Position numbers and translations under genes: made by a program. A stretch of DNA of 64,000 nt from Pseudomonas sp. efr-133-TYG-5 (lineage in GTDB: Bacteria; Pseudomonadota; Gammaproteobacteria; Pseudomonadales; Pseudomonadaceae), in assembly GCF_030209175.1 (NCBI RefSeq), contig NZ_JARVSM010000001.1:62001-126000 (forward strand), in the 5' to 3' direction. Of this stretch, positions 35,434-44,227 are shown piece after piece. Within the stretch, counting starts at the first letter, position 1. Every line of letters starts with the position of its first letter. Below the pieces are notes generated by a model that did no database searches, was not told where the DNA came from, and saw nothing but the letters and a program-made list of their open reading frames with translations.

Positions 35434-35517
35434 CCTAGTCATTCGCGCTGCCAAGTAAGCGATATATCCCCTCCATTGTTCACGCTTTGCATTTCTGAAA
35501 CCTCAGAGGACTCACCC

Positions 35518-36273
35518 ATGAAACTCACTCAAAACACTATCTTCATCACCGGCGGCGGCTCTGGCATTGGCCGTGGGCTGGCCGAAGCACTGCACAAGCT
35601 GGGAAACCAGGTAATTATCTCAGGTCGGCGCAAGGGCCATCTGGAAGCTATCGTTGCGGCCAACCCGGGCATGCACGCGGTCGAACTGGATATTACCGAT
35701 CCAGCCAGTATTACCGCGGTCGCTAACCAGTTGATCAACGAGTTCCCGCAGCTCAATGTACTGATCAATAACGCCGGGATCATGTTGCCGGACACTGCGG
35801 ACGGCTCCGTGGATGACGAGGTGCTGACGTCGACCGTTATCACCAATCTGATGGGTCCCATCCGCATGACTTCGGCGCTGATCGAGCACCTCAAAAAAGC
35901 CGATGACGCCTATGTGGCGTACACCTCCTCAGTGCTCGGTTTCGTGCCCATGGCGTTGACGGCGGTGTACAGCGCCACCAAGGCCGCGCTGCATTCTTAT
36001 GCACTTTCACAGCGCTTCATGCTGCGCGACACCTCGGTCAAGGTGCTGGAAATCGCACCGCCCTGGGTGCGTACCGAGTTGATGAACAGCTCCGAAGTCG
36101 AACTGGCGATGCCATTAGATGAGTTTATTGCCGAGACAATAGCGGTGCTGGGCACGGACGCGGTGGAAATTCTGGTCGAGCGGGCCAAGCCAATGCGCGC
36201 CAATGCCGGGGCGGAAGAACACGCCTTTGTCACTGAGTTCAACACCCAGATATTGGAACTCTATGCCCAGTGA
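35518..36273 (+). CDS. Short-chain dehydrogenase/reductase (DltE-like)
   Basis: The 251-residue enzyme has the cofactor motif TGGGSGIG at about 11-18, NNAG near residue 88, the catalytic Ser in YTSSVLG and the YSATK catalytic pair. ATG 35518 has a gagg site. It belongs to the DltE-like group of classical SDRs and should be an NAD(P)-dependent oxidoreductase in the cytosol. The old yellow enzyme gene follows on the same strand 235 bp later, so both may process the same enone or aldehyde compounds. Confidence 0.9.
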   Translation: MKLTQNTIFITGGGSGIGRGLAEALHKLGNQVIISGRRKGHLEAIVAANPGMHAVELDITDPASITAVANQLINEFPQLNVLINNAGIMLPDTADGSVDDEVLTSTVITNLMGPIRMTSALIEHLKKADDAYVAYTSSVLGFVPMALTAVYSATKAALHSYALSQRFMLRDTSVKVLEIAPPWVRTELMNSSEVELAMPLDEFIAETIAVLGTDAVEILVERAKPMRANAGAEEHAFVTEFNTQILELYAQ

Positions 36274-36508
36274 GCGATATGCGGCGCGTGCATGAGTGCG
36301 GGCGCCGTTATCCGGACATCGACGGTTCGATCTCCATGATCGCCAGCATTACAGCCAAAAAGTCCGAAGTGATGGGAAACGCGACCCATTTATTCACCCC
36401 GGAAAATCACCTTTACTGACGCCAAGCGCCCAACCCCGAAAGCCCAAATGGCTATCGACGCGGGCAGATATCCAATGGCTCTACACATACACTTGCATCG
36501 AGGCAATC

Positions 36509-37615
36509 ATGTCCAAACTTCATTCCCCAGTTAAAGTCGGGCGGTTCACCTTCGCCCACCGAATTGTATTGGCACCGCTGACTCGCATGCGTGCCGAAGA
36601 TGGCGCTCGTCCTGGCGCCCTGATGGCCGAGTACTACGCTCAGCGCACTTCCGAAGGCGGTTTCCTGATCGGTGAAGCCACCATTGCCGCACCAAACGGC
36701 AATGGCTATCTAGGCGCACCTGGCCTGTTCGACGACAGCCAGATCGAGGGCTGGAAACATGTCACCGATGCCGTACACGCCAAAGGCGGCAAGATTTTTC
36801 TCCAGCTCTATCATGCGGGGCGCCAATCCAATGTCGACGTGCAGCCTGCAGGCAGCATCCCCGTCGGCCCATCGGAAGTCCTGCACGGCGGCGTTGCTTA
36901 CACCAACGACGGTTGGGTACCCAATACCCCCAACCGCGCCCTGACCATTGAAGAGATCGCAGGCTTGGTAGAAAGCTTTCGTACTGCTGCCGAGCGCGGT
37001 GTGAAAGCGGGTTTTGACGGCGTAGAGCTGCATGGCGCCAACGGTTATCTGGTTGACCAGTTCCTGCAGGACAACAGCAACAAGCGCACCGATATCTATG
37101 GCGGCTCATTTGAAAACCGCGCTCGCTTCCTGTTGGAAGTGACCAACGCGCTGATTTCGGTGTGGGGCAGTGACCGTGTGGCCGTACGTGTAGGTCCGAG
37201 CGGCACCTGGGGGGACATGGGCGACAGCGATCCAGAAGGTCTGTTTACCTACGTCGCACAACAACTGGCGCCGCTGAACCTGGCTTATCTGCACCTGATC
37301 GAGCCACGCATCCTGGGTAACATCGAGGACGAGAATGCCAACCCGGCGCCTGTCGCTGCCCAACTGATGCGCAAGCACTACAAAGGCGTGATCATTGCTG
37401 CCGGTGGCTTCAACGGCGAATCCGCCGAGGCCATCCTTCAGGCTGGCGACGCCGACCTGGTGGCGTTCGGTCGCCACTTCATCGCCAACCCGGATTTGCC
37501 GGAGCGCCTGCGTCACAATCTGCCACTGAACGCTTATGACCGTCCGACCTTTTTTGGCGGTACCGAGGTGGGTTACACCGACTACGAGTTCTATAAAGAA
37601 GAGGCGTTTGCGTAA
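36509..37615 (+). CDS. nemA: Old yellow enzyme-type alkene reductase
   Basis: The 368-residue FMN enzyme has the OYE landmarks: LAPLTRMRAEDGARPG near the start, EATIAAPNGNGYLGAPGLF, the substrate-binding LHGANGYLVDQFLQDNSNKRTDIYGG and the FMN phosphate region AAGGFNGESAEAILQ...VAFGRHFIANPDLPERL. These flavoenzymes reduce activated C=C bonds or nitro compounds using NADPH. ATG 36509 follows cgaggc; the upstream frame is rejected. The symbol is by family only. A strong terminator follows. Confidence 0.92.
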   Translation: MSKLHSPVKVGRFTFAHRIVLAPLTRMRAEDGARPGALMAEYYAQRTSEGGFLIGEATIAAPNGNGYLGAPGLFDDSQIEGWKHVTDAVHAKGGKIFLQLYHAGRQSNVDVQPAGSIPVGPSEVLHGGVAYTNDGWVPNTPNRALTIEEIAGLVESFRTAAERGVKAGFDGVELHGANGYLVDQFLQDNSNKRTDIYGGSFENRARFLLEVTNALISVWGSDRVAVRVGPSGTWGDMGDSDPEGLFTYVAQQLAPLNLAYLHLIEPRILGNIEDENANPAPVAAQLMRKHYKGVIIAAGGFNGESAEAILQAGDADLVAFGRHFIANPDLPERLRHNLPLNAYDRPTFFGGTEVGYTDYEFYKEEAFA

Positions 37616-37659
37616 CGTCGTTCGCCAGACTCGGGTGGCTATAGCTCAGAGACCAAACG

Positions 37660-37687
37660 AAGCCCCCTCGCGGGGGCTTTTTTTTTA
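37660..37687 (+). terminator. Rho-independent terminator after the alkene reductase
   Basis: AAGCCCCC-TCGC-GGGGGCTT followed by a run of T is a textbook intrinsic terminator, 45 bases after the stop codon. Confidence 0.93.
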
Positions 37688-37788
37688 GAATCTTGGCGTT
37701 AGCGCTGCCACGGCGGGCCAGTTGGTCGCGTTATTTGCTCTGGGCTATGCACTGAGTTTTCCAGTATTGGCTCAGCGTTCCAAGAATG

Positions 37789-37817
37789 AATAACGGCGGC
37801 CGATGGCCGCCGTTATT
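37789..37817. terminator. Bidirectional-type terminator hairpin
   Basis: AATAACGGCGGCC-GAT-GGCCGCCGTTATT is a perfect 13-bp stem with a 3-nt loop. It lies 21 bp after the end of the GlxA regulator read on the minus strand, so it is the likely terminator of that gene. Confidence 0.75.
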
Positions 37818-37837
37818 GTGTTGCGAAAAATAGAAAC

Positions 37838-38782
37838 TTATAGCTGGGCATCTGAGCCGAATGTCCGGCGTAAAGATTGCGGCGATTGACCATACACGCG
37901 CAGGAAGGCCCGGCGCATACGCTCACGGTCGCCAAAACCGGTCTCCGAGGCCACTGCTTCAAGTGTTAGGCGCCCCTGTTCGATCATCAATCGGGCGGCC
38001 TCCAGACGCAGGTTCTCAATAGCCTTGGCGGGGGAGCTGCCGGTCTGCTCGCGAAAGCTTCGACTGAATTGCCGAGGACTCAGGCACGCCGCATCCGCAA
38101 GGTCTTCTACGGAAAGGTCGCGGCGCAGATTTTTGCGAGCGAAGTCCAGCGACTGCTGAATGCGGTCGGAGCTCGGGCTCAGTTCCAGCATCGCCGAATG
38201 CTGGGATTGCCCACCCGCGCGACGATGGTAAAGCACCAGCCGTTGCGAGACGGTTCGGGCCAGAGCAGCACCGTAGTCCTTCTCGACCATCCCGATGGTT
38301 AAATCGAGCGCAGCGGTCATGCCCGCCGAGGTCCAGATCTTTCCATCGATGATGAAGATGCGATCTTCTTCAACTTTTATTGCGGGATATCTATCGCGCA
38401 TTTCCTTGGCACGAGCCCAGTGCACTGTGGCTCGGCGCCCATCGAGCAAACCGGTCTCGGCAAGCGCGAAAGCGCCGACACACAAAGCGCCTACCCGCCG
38501 TGAATTGGCATTGGCTTCAACCAGAAAGGAGTGAATACCGTCCGACGCCGAGCTGCGATCCATTGCACCGCTGATCAAGACGGTATCGAAATCAGTTCTG
38601 TTGAACTGCTGAGTATCAACCGACGCGAACAGCGAGCTGGCGACTAGACCGCCATGCTCGGATAGCACACTGATGTCGTAAAGTTTTTCACCCGCAGCCA
38701 AGTTGGCAAACTCGAAAGCTGAAAGCGCAGCAAGGCTCATCACCTGAAAATCAGGCCGTACGATTAACGCCACACTTTGCAT
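37838..38782 (-). CDS. GlxA-family (DJ-1 + AraC) transcriptional regulator
   Basis: The 314-residue protein has the DJ-1-like sensor (SVALIVRPDFQVMSLAALSAFEFAN; GALCVGAFALAETG; WTSAGMTAALDLTIGMVEKD) and the AraC domain (LSVEDLADAACLSPRQFSRSFREQTGSSPAKAIE; LEAVASETGFGDRERMRRAFLRVYGQSPQSLRR). It is a close relative of the regulator at 56579; both have RLMIEQ between their two HTH motifs and AGGQSQHS or SGGQSQHS ahead of the AraC domain. It diverges from an SDR gene at 39118, as its paralogue does. Confidence 0.92.
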   Translation of the reverse strand: MQSVALIVRPDFQVMSLAALSAFEFANLAAGEKLYDISVLSEHGGLVASSLFASVDTQQFNRTDFDTVLISGAMDRSSASDGIHSFLVEANANSRRVGALCVGAFALAETGLLDGRRATVHWARAKEMRDRYPAIKVEEDRIFIIDGKIWTSAGMTAALDLTIGMVEKDYGAALARTVSQRLVLYHRRAGGQSQHSAMLELSPSSDRIQQSLDFARKNLRRDLSVEDLADAACLSPRQFSRSFREQTGSSPAKAIENLRLEAARLMIEQGRLTLEAVASETGFGDRERMRRAFLRVYGQSPQSLRRTFGSDAQL

Positions 38783-39117
38783 AAAAACTCCCGTTTGCCC
38801 AGCTGAACACCGGCTTGAGGCATGGATTCTGGTGGCACGCGAAACGTAAGCATGCGCGAAAACCGGAGGACTGCAAGCACAACCGCGATTTCGCGGGAAT
38901 TGGCTTTTTACCGGCTAAATTCAGTAAGGCCGATACTGACGCACGAGAGCGTCAATCCGCAGTCAGAGCATTCATTGGAATGCACCACGAACCCAATTCG
39001 CCAGACGCATTGCTGCTAGGCGCAAAGGCCGAAAACGACGGTTATTCGGCCTTTACTGACGTCAGGGCGCACTCTAATCTGGCCGTCTATCGTGCACTCG
39101 CCTTTGGAGCAAATCGC
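38783..39117. other. Divergent intergenic region of the first GlxA/SDR pair
   Basis: The 335-bp gap should hold the regulatory sites for both genes. The downstream frame is open back through this region, but the protein-like part begins at ATG 39118 after a ttggagc site. I see no conserved domain in the upstream part and no clear operator. Confidence 0.5.
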
Positions 39118-39840
39118 ATGTCTCATAAAGGCACGGCCGTCATAACCGGCGCAGATACCACAATAGGCACAGCCTTCGCCCACCGACTGGCACAGCGCGG
39201 TTACGACCTGATTCTGATTGCGGCAAATCGGCCGCGATTAATGATACTCGCGGCATCGCTCACCGACTCCAGCGGTCGATCGATCGAAGTGTTGAATGCG
39301 GATTTGGCAGTGCCCACCGAGATAGCCCGCATCGAAGGCGTGTTAAGCCAGGACGCCAGTATCACGATGTTAATCAATCATCACTCCGTCACCGAGGCAC
39401 ATGAGACAGGCGCGGCAATCGCGTTGGGGGTGACAGCTCTCATGTGCTTTTCTGATGCCTTGGTAAATGGTTTTGTAAAACGAAACACCGGCATAGTGAT
39501 CAACCTGGTGCCCGTCTTCGAGGCAAGTTCAGGCTCGGCCATCCAGTCAGCGAGTAGCGCTTTTCTTCTCTCTCTGTCCGATACGCTGCAACAGCGCTTC
39601 AATAACCTATCCGTACGTGTTCAAACCGTCTTGTATGCGGGTTTGCAGCCGATTCATTTCCAGAGTGCAGTGGCCATCGTGGACGCCGCGCTTGAGGATT
39701 TTGATTATGGAGAAGCCATCTCGCTGCCGACGTTTGCCCATAGGTCGGCTTGGAATGCCTTCGCGGCGGCCCGACTAGAATTACTCGGCAAGATAGGGAG
39801 AGAGTCCGGCACGGTGACGCCTGCACGATTGCTGCATTGA
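39118..39840 (+). CDS. Degenerate SDR-family protein
   Basis: The 240-residue protein aligns along its length with the SDR at 57656: AVITGADTTIGTAFAHRLAQRGYDLILIAANRPRL against [35 protein letters not shown]. The critical residues are lost: TGASSGIG has become TGADTTIG, NNAG has become NHHS, and the catalytic YxxxK has become QSASS. It is therefore unlikely to be an active dehydrogenase, and it may have a binding or regulatory role or be decaying without frameshift. It starts at ATG 39118 and is divergent from a GlxA regulator. Confidence 0.8.
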   Translation: MSHKGTAVITGADTTIGTAFAHRLAQRGYDLILIAANRPRLMILAASLTDSSGRSIEVLNADLAVPTEIARIEGVLSQDASITMLINHHSVTEAHETGAAIALGVTALMCFSDALVNGFVKRNTGIVINLVPVFEASSGSAIQSASSAFLLSLSDTLQQRFNNLSVRVQTVLYAGLQPIHFQSAVAIVDAALEDFDYGEAISLPTFAHRSAWNAFAAARLELLGKIGRESGTVTPARLLH

Positions 39841-40415
39841 AACGCGTCGTCTCGGTATTGCTACTGGATGGGAAGCCGAGAATCGTTCTGTCAGCCTTTC
39901 CCTGTTCAATTCAAAGAAGCGCTTGAAGATCTTTGCAGATGGATCAAAGCCTAAGTGGCTGAGTTGAAACGAAGATATTGTTCACCTGCGCGGGTTTGTC
40001 GACGATATGGCTGAGCGGGGTACCAAGGCAAACAGCATTCAGTCACGCGAGGCAGTTTTCGACCCGAGTAGACATGTGGAGAGGAAATTACGCTCGCTTA
40101 AGCCTTAGTGGGAAAAACAACCTTGATCGACGCGCCCGCTCGAGCAGCGAGCAAAGCTACCTCAGGAGTGATCCCCACCTCGCTCCAAGCCAATCTGGCT
40201 GCGACGCACACTATTAATTCCAGCTCACAGCAGCGACCGCCCAGTTCGGTTTTGATACAGGCGAGGGTGCCCTCGAAGGCGGACATCGTGACTGGGAGCA
40301 AAAGCGGATTTTCGAAAAATCCAGAAATCCGGGTTGATTCAGGTATTTCTGAGCTTCGGTAGAAGTCACCGCCAAACAAAAAGGAACAGATTTCTGTCCT
40401 CTTTGATTGCTGGCT
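39841..40415. other. 575-bp intergenic region with no recognised gene
   Basis: Short open frames exist on both strands (for example one at 40098-40379 on the minus strand) but none has a ribosome binding site or family resemblance I can support. This marks the start of the accessory, decayed part of the window. Confidence 0.5.
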
Positions 40416-40766
40416 TCAATCCTTTTCAGGACATTTGAAGTTCCAGGAGTAGATTGTCATGTCCCTGACTTCTTCGCCGACAGTTCCGACACCCAGGCAA
40501 TCTCCGTTCTTGACGTAGTTGAAGCTGCAGTAGCGAACGCCCTCCGAGCAGGACTCGATTTCATTGAAGCCTTTTCTTTGGATGACGCTTTCGACCCCGA
40601 ACTCACCTGAGTAAGTCGGATTCGGCTTCCAGCCATTTTTGATCAACGCATTTCGGGCTTGCGCAAATGGCATTCCCTCTTTGATCGGAACCTCTACGGC
40701 GCTGGAAAATAGACTGACGCTACACAAAAGTCCGATGGTGAATATTTTTAGTTTCATTTCAACCAT
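40416..40766 (-). CDS. Small secreted cysteine-containing protein, paralogue of 61940
   Basis: This protein of up to 116 residues has a signal peptide (LKIFTIGLLCSVSLFSSAVE) and then a compact domain: ARNALIKNGWKP followed by four cysteines spaced C-x6-C-x9-C-x21-C. The protein at 61940-62353 has the same spacing, with ARSRLIEQGWQP, so both belong to one family; two disulfides in the periplasm are likely. ATG 40766 has a gaggt site; ATG 40757 is an alternative. The function is unknown. The gene is less GC-rich than the other copy. Confidence 0.75.
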   Translation of the reverse strand: MVEMKLKIFTIGLLCSVSLFSSAVEVPIKEGMPFAQARNALIKNGWKPNPTYSGEFGVESVIQRKGFNEIESCSEGVRYCSFNYVKNGDCLGVGTVGEEVRDMTIYSWNFKCPEKD

Positions 40767-41208
40767 ACCGCCAGAACCTCTATGACCTGATCATTGATCA
40801 TTGATCAGTGGACTCATTATTGAATGTCCACTTCGCGGCCTTCCAGCCGGCTGCCCGACCATACCCGAACTTCGTGTGATAATCGCCACCCTTGACTCGC
40901 GCCAACCTATCCAGAATAGCTTTCACGTTTTTTCGATAGCTAGCCATCACCAAGGGCAGGCTACTGTCGCTTATACATAGGCATCATCCGAGTGTCATCT
41001 ATCGTGGCGAACGAAAATTGACCGAAAACGGTTGTGAGTGACACCGTGTAAAAAGCGAGGAATCAATTATTGGAATCAAAAAGATGGCCGGAAGCGATGT
41101 CGCGCGAATACAGCGTCCTGAAGGCGAACTGCTGAATATCCTTGAGGAACTGAGCGCTCTCGAATTGAGGCGATTTACGACTTAACGACCTAGGGCTTTT
41201 AGCTGGCG
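40767..41208. other. 442-bp intergenic region with short repeat and small open frames
   Basis: At 40787-40807 ATTGATC units repeat in tandem (tgatcattgatcattgatca). A 49-codon frame at 40798-40947 on the minus strand (ATG, then ASYRKNVKAILDRLARVKGG) looks protein-like but has no ribosome binding site and no family I know; it may be the relic of a longer gene. Nothing else is recognised. Confidence 0.35.
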
Positions 41209-41715
41209 CTACTCCTCGGATAAAAATCGTTCGATGATCATCGCCACCGCATGCGCCGGAGACGTCAGGGCTGTGTCTATATTAAACGGAGTGCTTTCCC
41301 ACGCCTCATATTCGTGATCCAGCACAGATTGCCAAGTTGGTGGAGTCAGCCCAGGAATATCAATTTTTCTGGTTTCTACCCGGCGCTGGTGTTCATGTTT
41401 ATCAGAGCAGATCACTCGGATGTTCACTAATGGAGCACCAGAGCGTGCGGCGATATCGCTCCACGCCTTTCGGCTTTCGATTACTGGGTTAACACAGTCA
41501 ACTATGACCGTACTGCCAAAACGAAGATTGCTCAAAGCAAGCTCATTGGCGACCATGTAACCGCTCCGACCTACGTCTTGTGCAAGAGCACCGGAATCTC
41601 GAATAGCCTGCTCAATCGTATCGATCCGCAGATACACGGCACTTGTTCTGGTGGCAAGGTCACTTGCGATAGTCGTTTTTCCGGTACCTGGAAGGCCGCT
41701 GAAGACAATGAGCAT
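41209..41715 (-). CDS. P-loop kinase-like AAA family protein
   Basis: The 168-residue protein has Walker A GLPGTGKTT at 7-15 and the layout of small P-loop kinases (YLRIDTIEQAI near 29-38, VIVDCVNP near 70, ICSDKHEHQRRVETRKIDIPGLTPPTWQSV with the lid-like Arg residues). It resembles the zeta-toxin/chloramphenicol-phosphotransferase-like and gluconate-kinase-like group; the substrate is unknown. The gene starts 22 bp after the stop codon of an IS66 remnant on the same strand. Confidence 0.82.
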   Translation of the reverse strand: MLIVFSGLPGTGKTTIASDLATRTSAVYLRIDTIEQAIRDSGALAQDVGRSGYMVANELALSNLRFGSTVIVDCVNPVIESRKAWSDIAARSGAPLVNIRVICSDKHEHQRRVETRKIDIPGLTPPTWQSVLDHEYEAWESTPFNIDTALTSPAHAVAMIIERFLSEE

Positions 41716-41737
41716 TCTATGTCCTTAGGTTAGTGAG

Positions 41738-42806
41738 TTAACCCAGTTTAGGTGGCTGCCAGGTATGCGGCAGCAACTGGTCGATTTCGTTCGCGCGCTG
41801 CGTTGGCAGCCGCGCGAGAACATCCTTCAAATAAGCATACGGATCATGCCCATTCAACCGCGCAGACTGGATCAAAACTCATGATCGCCGCTGCCCGTTT
41901 TCCGCTGCGTAGTGACCCTGCGAAGGGCCAGCTCTTGCGTCCAAGGGCCTCGGCTGGATCTGGTTCTCCGCCCGATTGTTGTCTATGGGTACGGCCCCGT
42001 CATTTAGGTAGCGCGACAGTGCTGAATAGCGTTTCAGGCTGTATTCCAGCGCTCTGCTGATAGCCGATCGTTCGGGTACAAGATCACGCTGGGCCACCAT
42101 CCAGGCATACAGCATATCCATCACCGGTACGGCTCTTACTTGCCGCTCGGCCCCGTAAACCCGGTTCAAGGTCGCGGACTTCGCTCTCGATTTCCTACAG
42201 CAACTGGATAAAACGCAGGGCCTGCTCGGCGAGCAGGCTCTCGTTGTTGGCGTGCAGTTTGAAGAACTTGCGGCGCGCATGGGCCATGCAGCCGGTCTCG
42301 GTGACGCCGAGTTCAAAGCTGGCCTTGTAACCGCCAAAATCATCACACACCAGCTAGCCTTTCCAGTCCTGCAGGAAGTTGCGAGCGTGCTCACCAGCCC
42401 TGCTGGGGCTGACGTTGTAAACGACAGCCGCTGTTTCGCAGAATTGGCTGCGTGGAAACTATGCCGGCAACGCTGTGCGCTTGGGCTTTTGCTTTTTCTC
42501 GGTCGCCGCTGGCACTGTTCGCAAGGCCTGAAGCTTTGCTTCAATCGCCGCGATATCGGTATTAATCAAGTCAACGAGCAAGCTAGCCTGATCAGGAATC
42601 ATCTGTTCGCTGCGCTTGCAAACTTCAAACGCTCGAGCTGTGCAATCTCATGAGTCAGCTTCTCGATCACCGTGTGATCGCGATGGATCTTCTTGCCCAT
42701 TGTTTCGACTGTCTGATCGAGACTTTTCACACGCTGCATCAACTGCTCTGCCAGAGCGCGCAGTTGTTCAGGGGTAAGGTGGTCGAGATTGGGGTGCGAA
42801 TGGCGG
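41738..42806 (-). mobile_element. IS66-family transposase (TnpC) remnant, frameshifted and internally deleted
   Basis: On the minus strand successive frames spell out an IS66 TnpC: NLDHLTPEQLRALAEQLMQRV near 42790, RLKFAKRSEQM, then AVVYNVSPSRAGEHARN, VCDDFGGYKASFELGVTETG, CMAHARRKFF, YSLKRYSALSRYLNDGAVPI, DNNRAEN, and RLPTQRANEIDQLLP ending at a TAA at 41738. Several stops and frameshifts interrupt it, and about 150 residues that normally include the zinc-binding part and HADETPV are missing. TnpA and TnpB are absent and I see no terminal repeats. It is an old, inactive insertion. Confidence 0.88.
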
Positions 42807-43143
42807 CAAGATAAGCGCGCAAGGTGATGCTGGCACTGGAAGAAAAATTCGTTCAGCGACTACGGCAAGCGCCCACAACGACTATAGTCACTGGTGAGCC
42901 AGAGCGAATCCTGCCGTTGCGTTACCCTCCTGGCCCTCAATCCAATACCGAGAAGTCTCGGCAGGCTTCTTCGTGCTTCTTGATGCGGAAACTGAACGTC
43001 TCGCTTCCGAAAACTCTCAGACTCAGGCTGAGATCGAGGCATCGTCGCCATTTATATTCCCTTGACGGAGGATGGAGTCAGCCATCCTGGCAAGTCGTAT
43101 CTCCCTGAGTACACCTCAATCCCCATCTATCAGGGCTCAGGCA
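42807..43143. other. 337-bp intergenic region
   Basis: No gene is supported. It joins the IS66 remnant to the peroxiredoxin operon and must hold the promoter of that operon. A possible ribosome binding region (cagggctcaggca) precedes ATG 43144. Confidence 0.45.
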
Positions 43144-43680
43144 ATGAACACTTCAGGATTGGATCACGCAAAAGAAACGAATGACGGCCTGGTTCAGGGG
43201 CCGCTGCCAGCCGGCACTGTCGCGCCCGACTTCTCGCTTTACGCGACTCCCGACCAGCAGTTGTCGCTAATCGAGCTAAAGGGAAATCCGGTGATACTGT
43301 CGTTTTATCCTGCTGACTGGAGTGCGGTTTGTGGCGACCAACTGACCTTGTACAACCAGTTGTTACCCACATTCAGAGAATATGGTGCGACTCTACTGGG
43401 TATTTCGGTTGACAGCGCATGGTGTCATCAGGCCTTTGCCAAAGATCGGAATTTCCACTTCAACCTGCTTGCCGATTTCGAGCCCAAAGGGGCTGTGGCG
43501 CGACAGTATGGAGCGTACGACTCCCACCTGGGGGTTTGTAAGCGGGCACTGTTCGTGATTGACAAGGAGGGGGTAATAGCCTGGAGCTACGTCTCCCCGA
43601 TGGCAATAAATCCCGGAGCGGACGGCATTCTGGATGCGCTGGATGCGCTAGCGAATTCATCACAAAGCACGCCAACCTAA
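43144..43680 (+). CDS. AhpC/TSA-family peroxiredoxin-like protein
   Basis: The 178-residue thioredoxin-fold protein has the peroxidatic motif YPADWSAVCGDQL, with Cys at about 63, where classic AhpC proteins have PxxFTxVC; Thr is replaced by Ser. The VSVDSAWCHQAF motif follows, with a second Cys, and the end is FVIDKEGVIAWSY. It should reduce peroxides in the cytosol. It is the first of three tightly spaced genes with a DsbA-like protein and LtrA, so its thiol partner may be the DsbA-like protein. Confidence 0.87.
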   Translation: MNTSGLDHAKETNDGLVQGPLPAGTVAPDFSLYATPDQQLSLIELKGNPVILSFYPADWSAVCGDQLTLYNQLLPTFREYGATLLGISVDSAWCHQAFAKDRNFHFNLLADFEPKGAVARQYGAYDSHLGVCKRALFVIDKEGVIAWSYVSPMAINPGADGILDALDALANSSQSTPT

Positions 43681-43696
43681 ATAGACAGGTGATCCC

Positions 43697-44227
43697 ATGG
43701 CCACTCTCAAAGTCCCGGTAAATGCCGGCGACCATCGCCAAGGAAGTGCGCATGCCAAGGTCACACTGGTGGAATTTGGTGACTATCAATGTCCCTATTG
43801 CGGTGAAGCGTATTGGATGGTCAAGGATCTGCAACAGCATTTTCGCGATGATTTACTGCTCGTGTTCCGTAATTTTCCACTGACTACTGCTCACCCGCAT
43901 GCGATGGCTGCAGCTGTCACCGCTGAGTTTGCCGGGAGTCGAGGATTCTTCTGGGAGGCTCACGACGAACTGTATGAAAATCAGGATCGATTGGGCCTGC
44001 CGCTGTTTCGGGCCATTGCTTTAAAACACGGCCTCTCCGACGAAGAGCTGTATCTTGCCATGCAAGACGGTACTTACGTACCCAAAATAAAATCCGATTT
44101 TAATGGCGGCGTACGCAGCGGCGTGAATGGCACCCCAGCGTTTTACATAGACGGGCTTCGCTATGACGGGGTTCCAGAGTTCACCGAAATGACTCAGATG
44201 ATTGAGCTTTCTTTAATGCGAGGGTGA
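43697..44227 (+). CDS. DsbA-family thioredoxin-fold oxidoreductase (cytosolic)
   Basis: The 176-residue protein has the active site CPYC at 32-35 in FGDYQCPYCGEAYW and the cis-Pro loop GVNGTPAFYIDG. It lacks a signal peptide, unlike periplasmic DsbA, so it probably works in the cytosol as a disulfide reductase or isomerase. It follows the peroxiredoxin by 16 bp, and its stop codon overlaps the next GTG by four bases. The pair may form a peroxide-reducing couple. Confidence 0.9.
   Translation: MATLKVPVNAGDHRQGSAHAKVTLVEFGDYQCPYCGEAYWMVKDLQQHFRDDLLLVFRNFPLTTAHPHAMAAAVTAEFAGSRGFFWEAHDELYENQDRLGLPLFRAIALKHGLSDEELYLAMQDGTYVPKIKSDFNGGVRSGVNGTPAFYIDGLRYDGVPEFTEMTQMIELSLMRG

Noticed and set aside
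40098..40379. 93-codon minus-strand frame with a hydrophobic middle
   Set aside because: No ribosome binding site, an overlapping frame on the other strand, and no family resemblance.
41084..41185. 33-codon plus-strand frame starting ATG GCC GGA
   Set aside because: Too short, no ribosome binding site and no recognised motif; may be a relic but unsupported.
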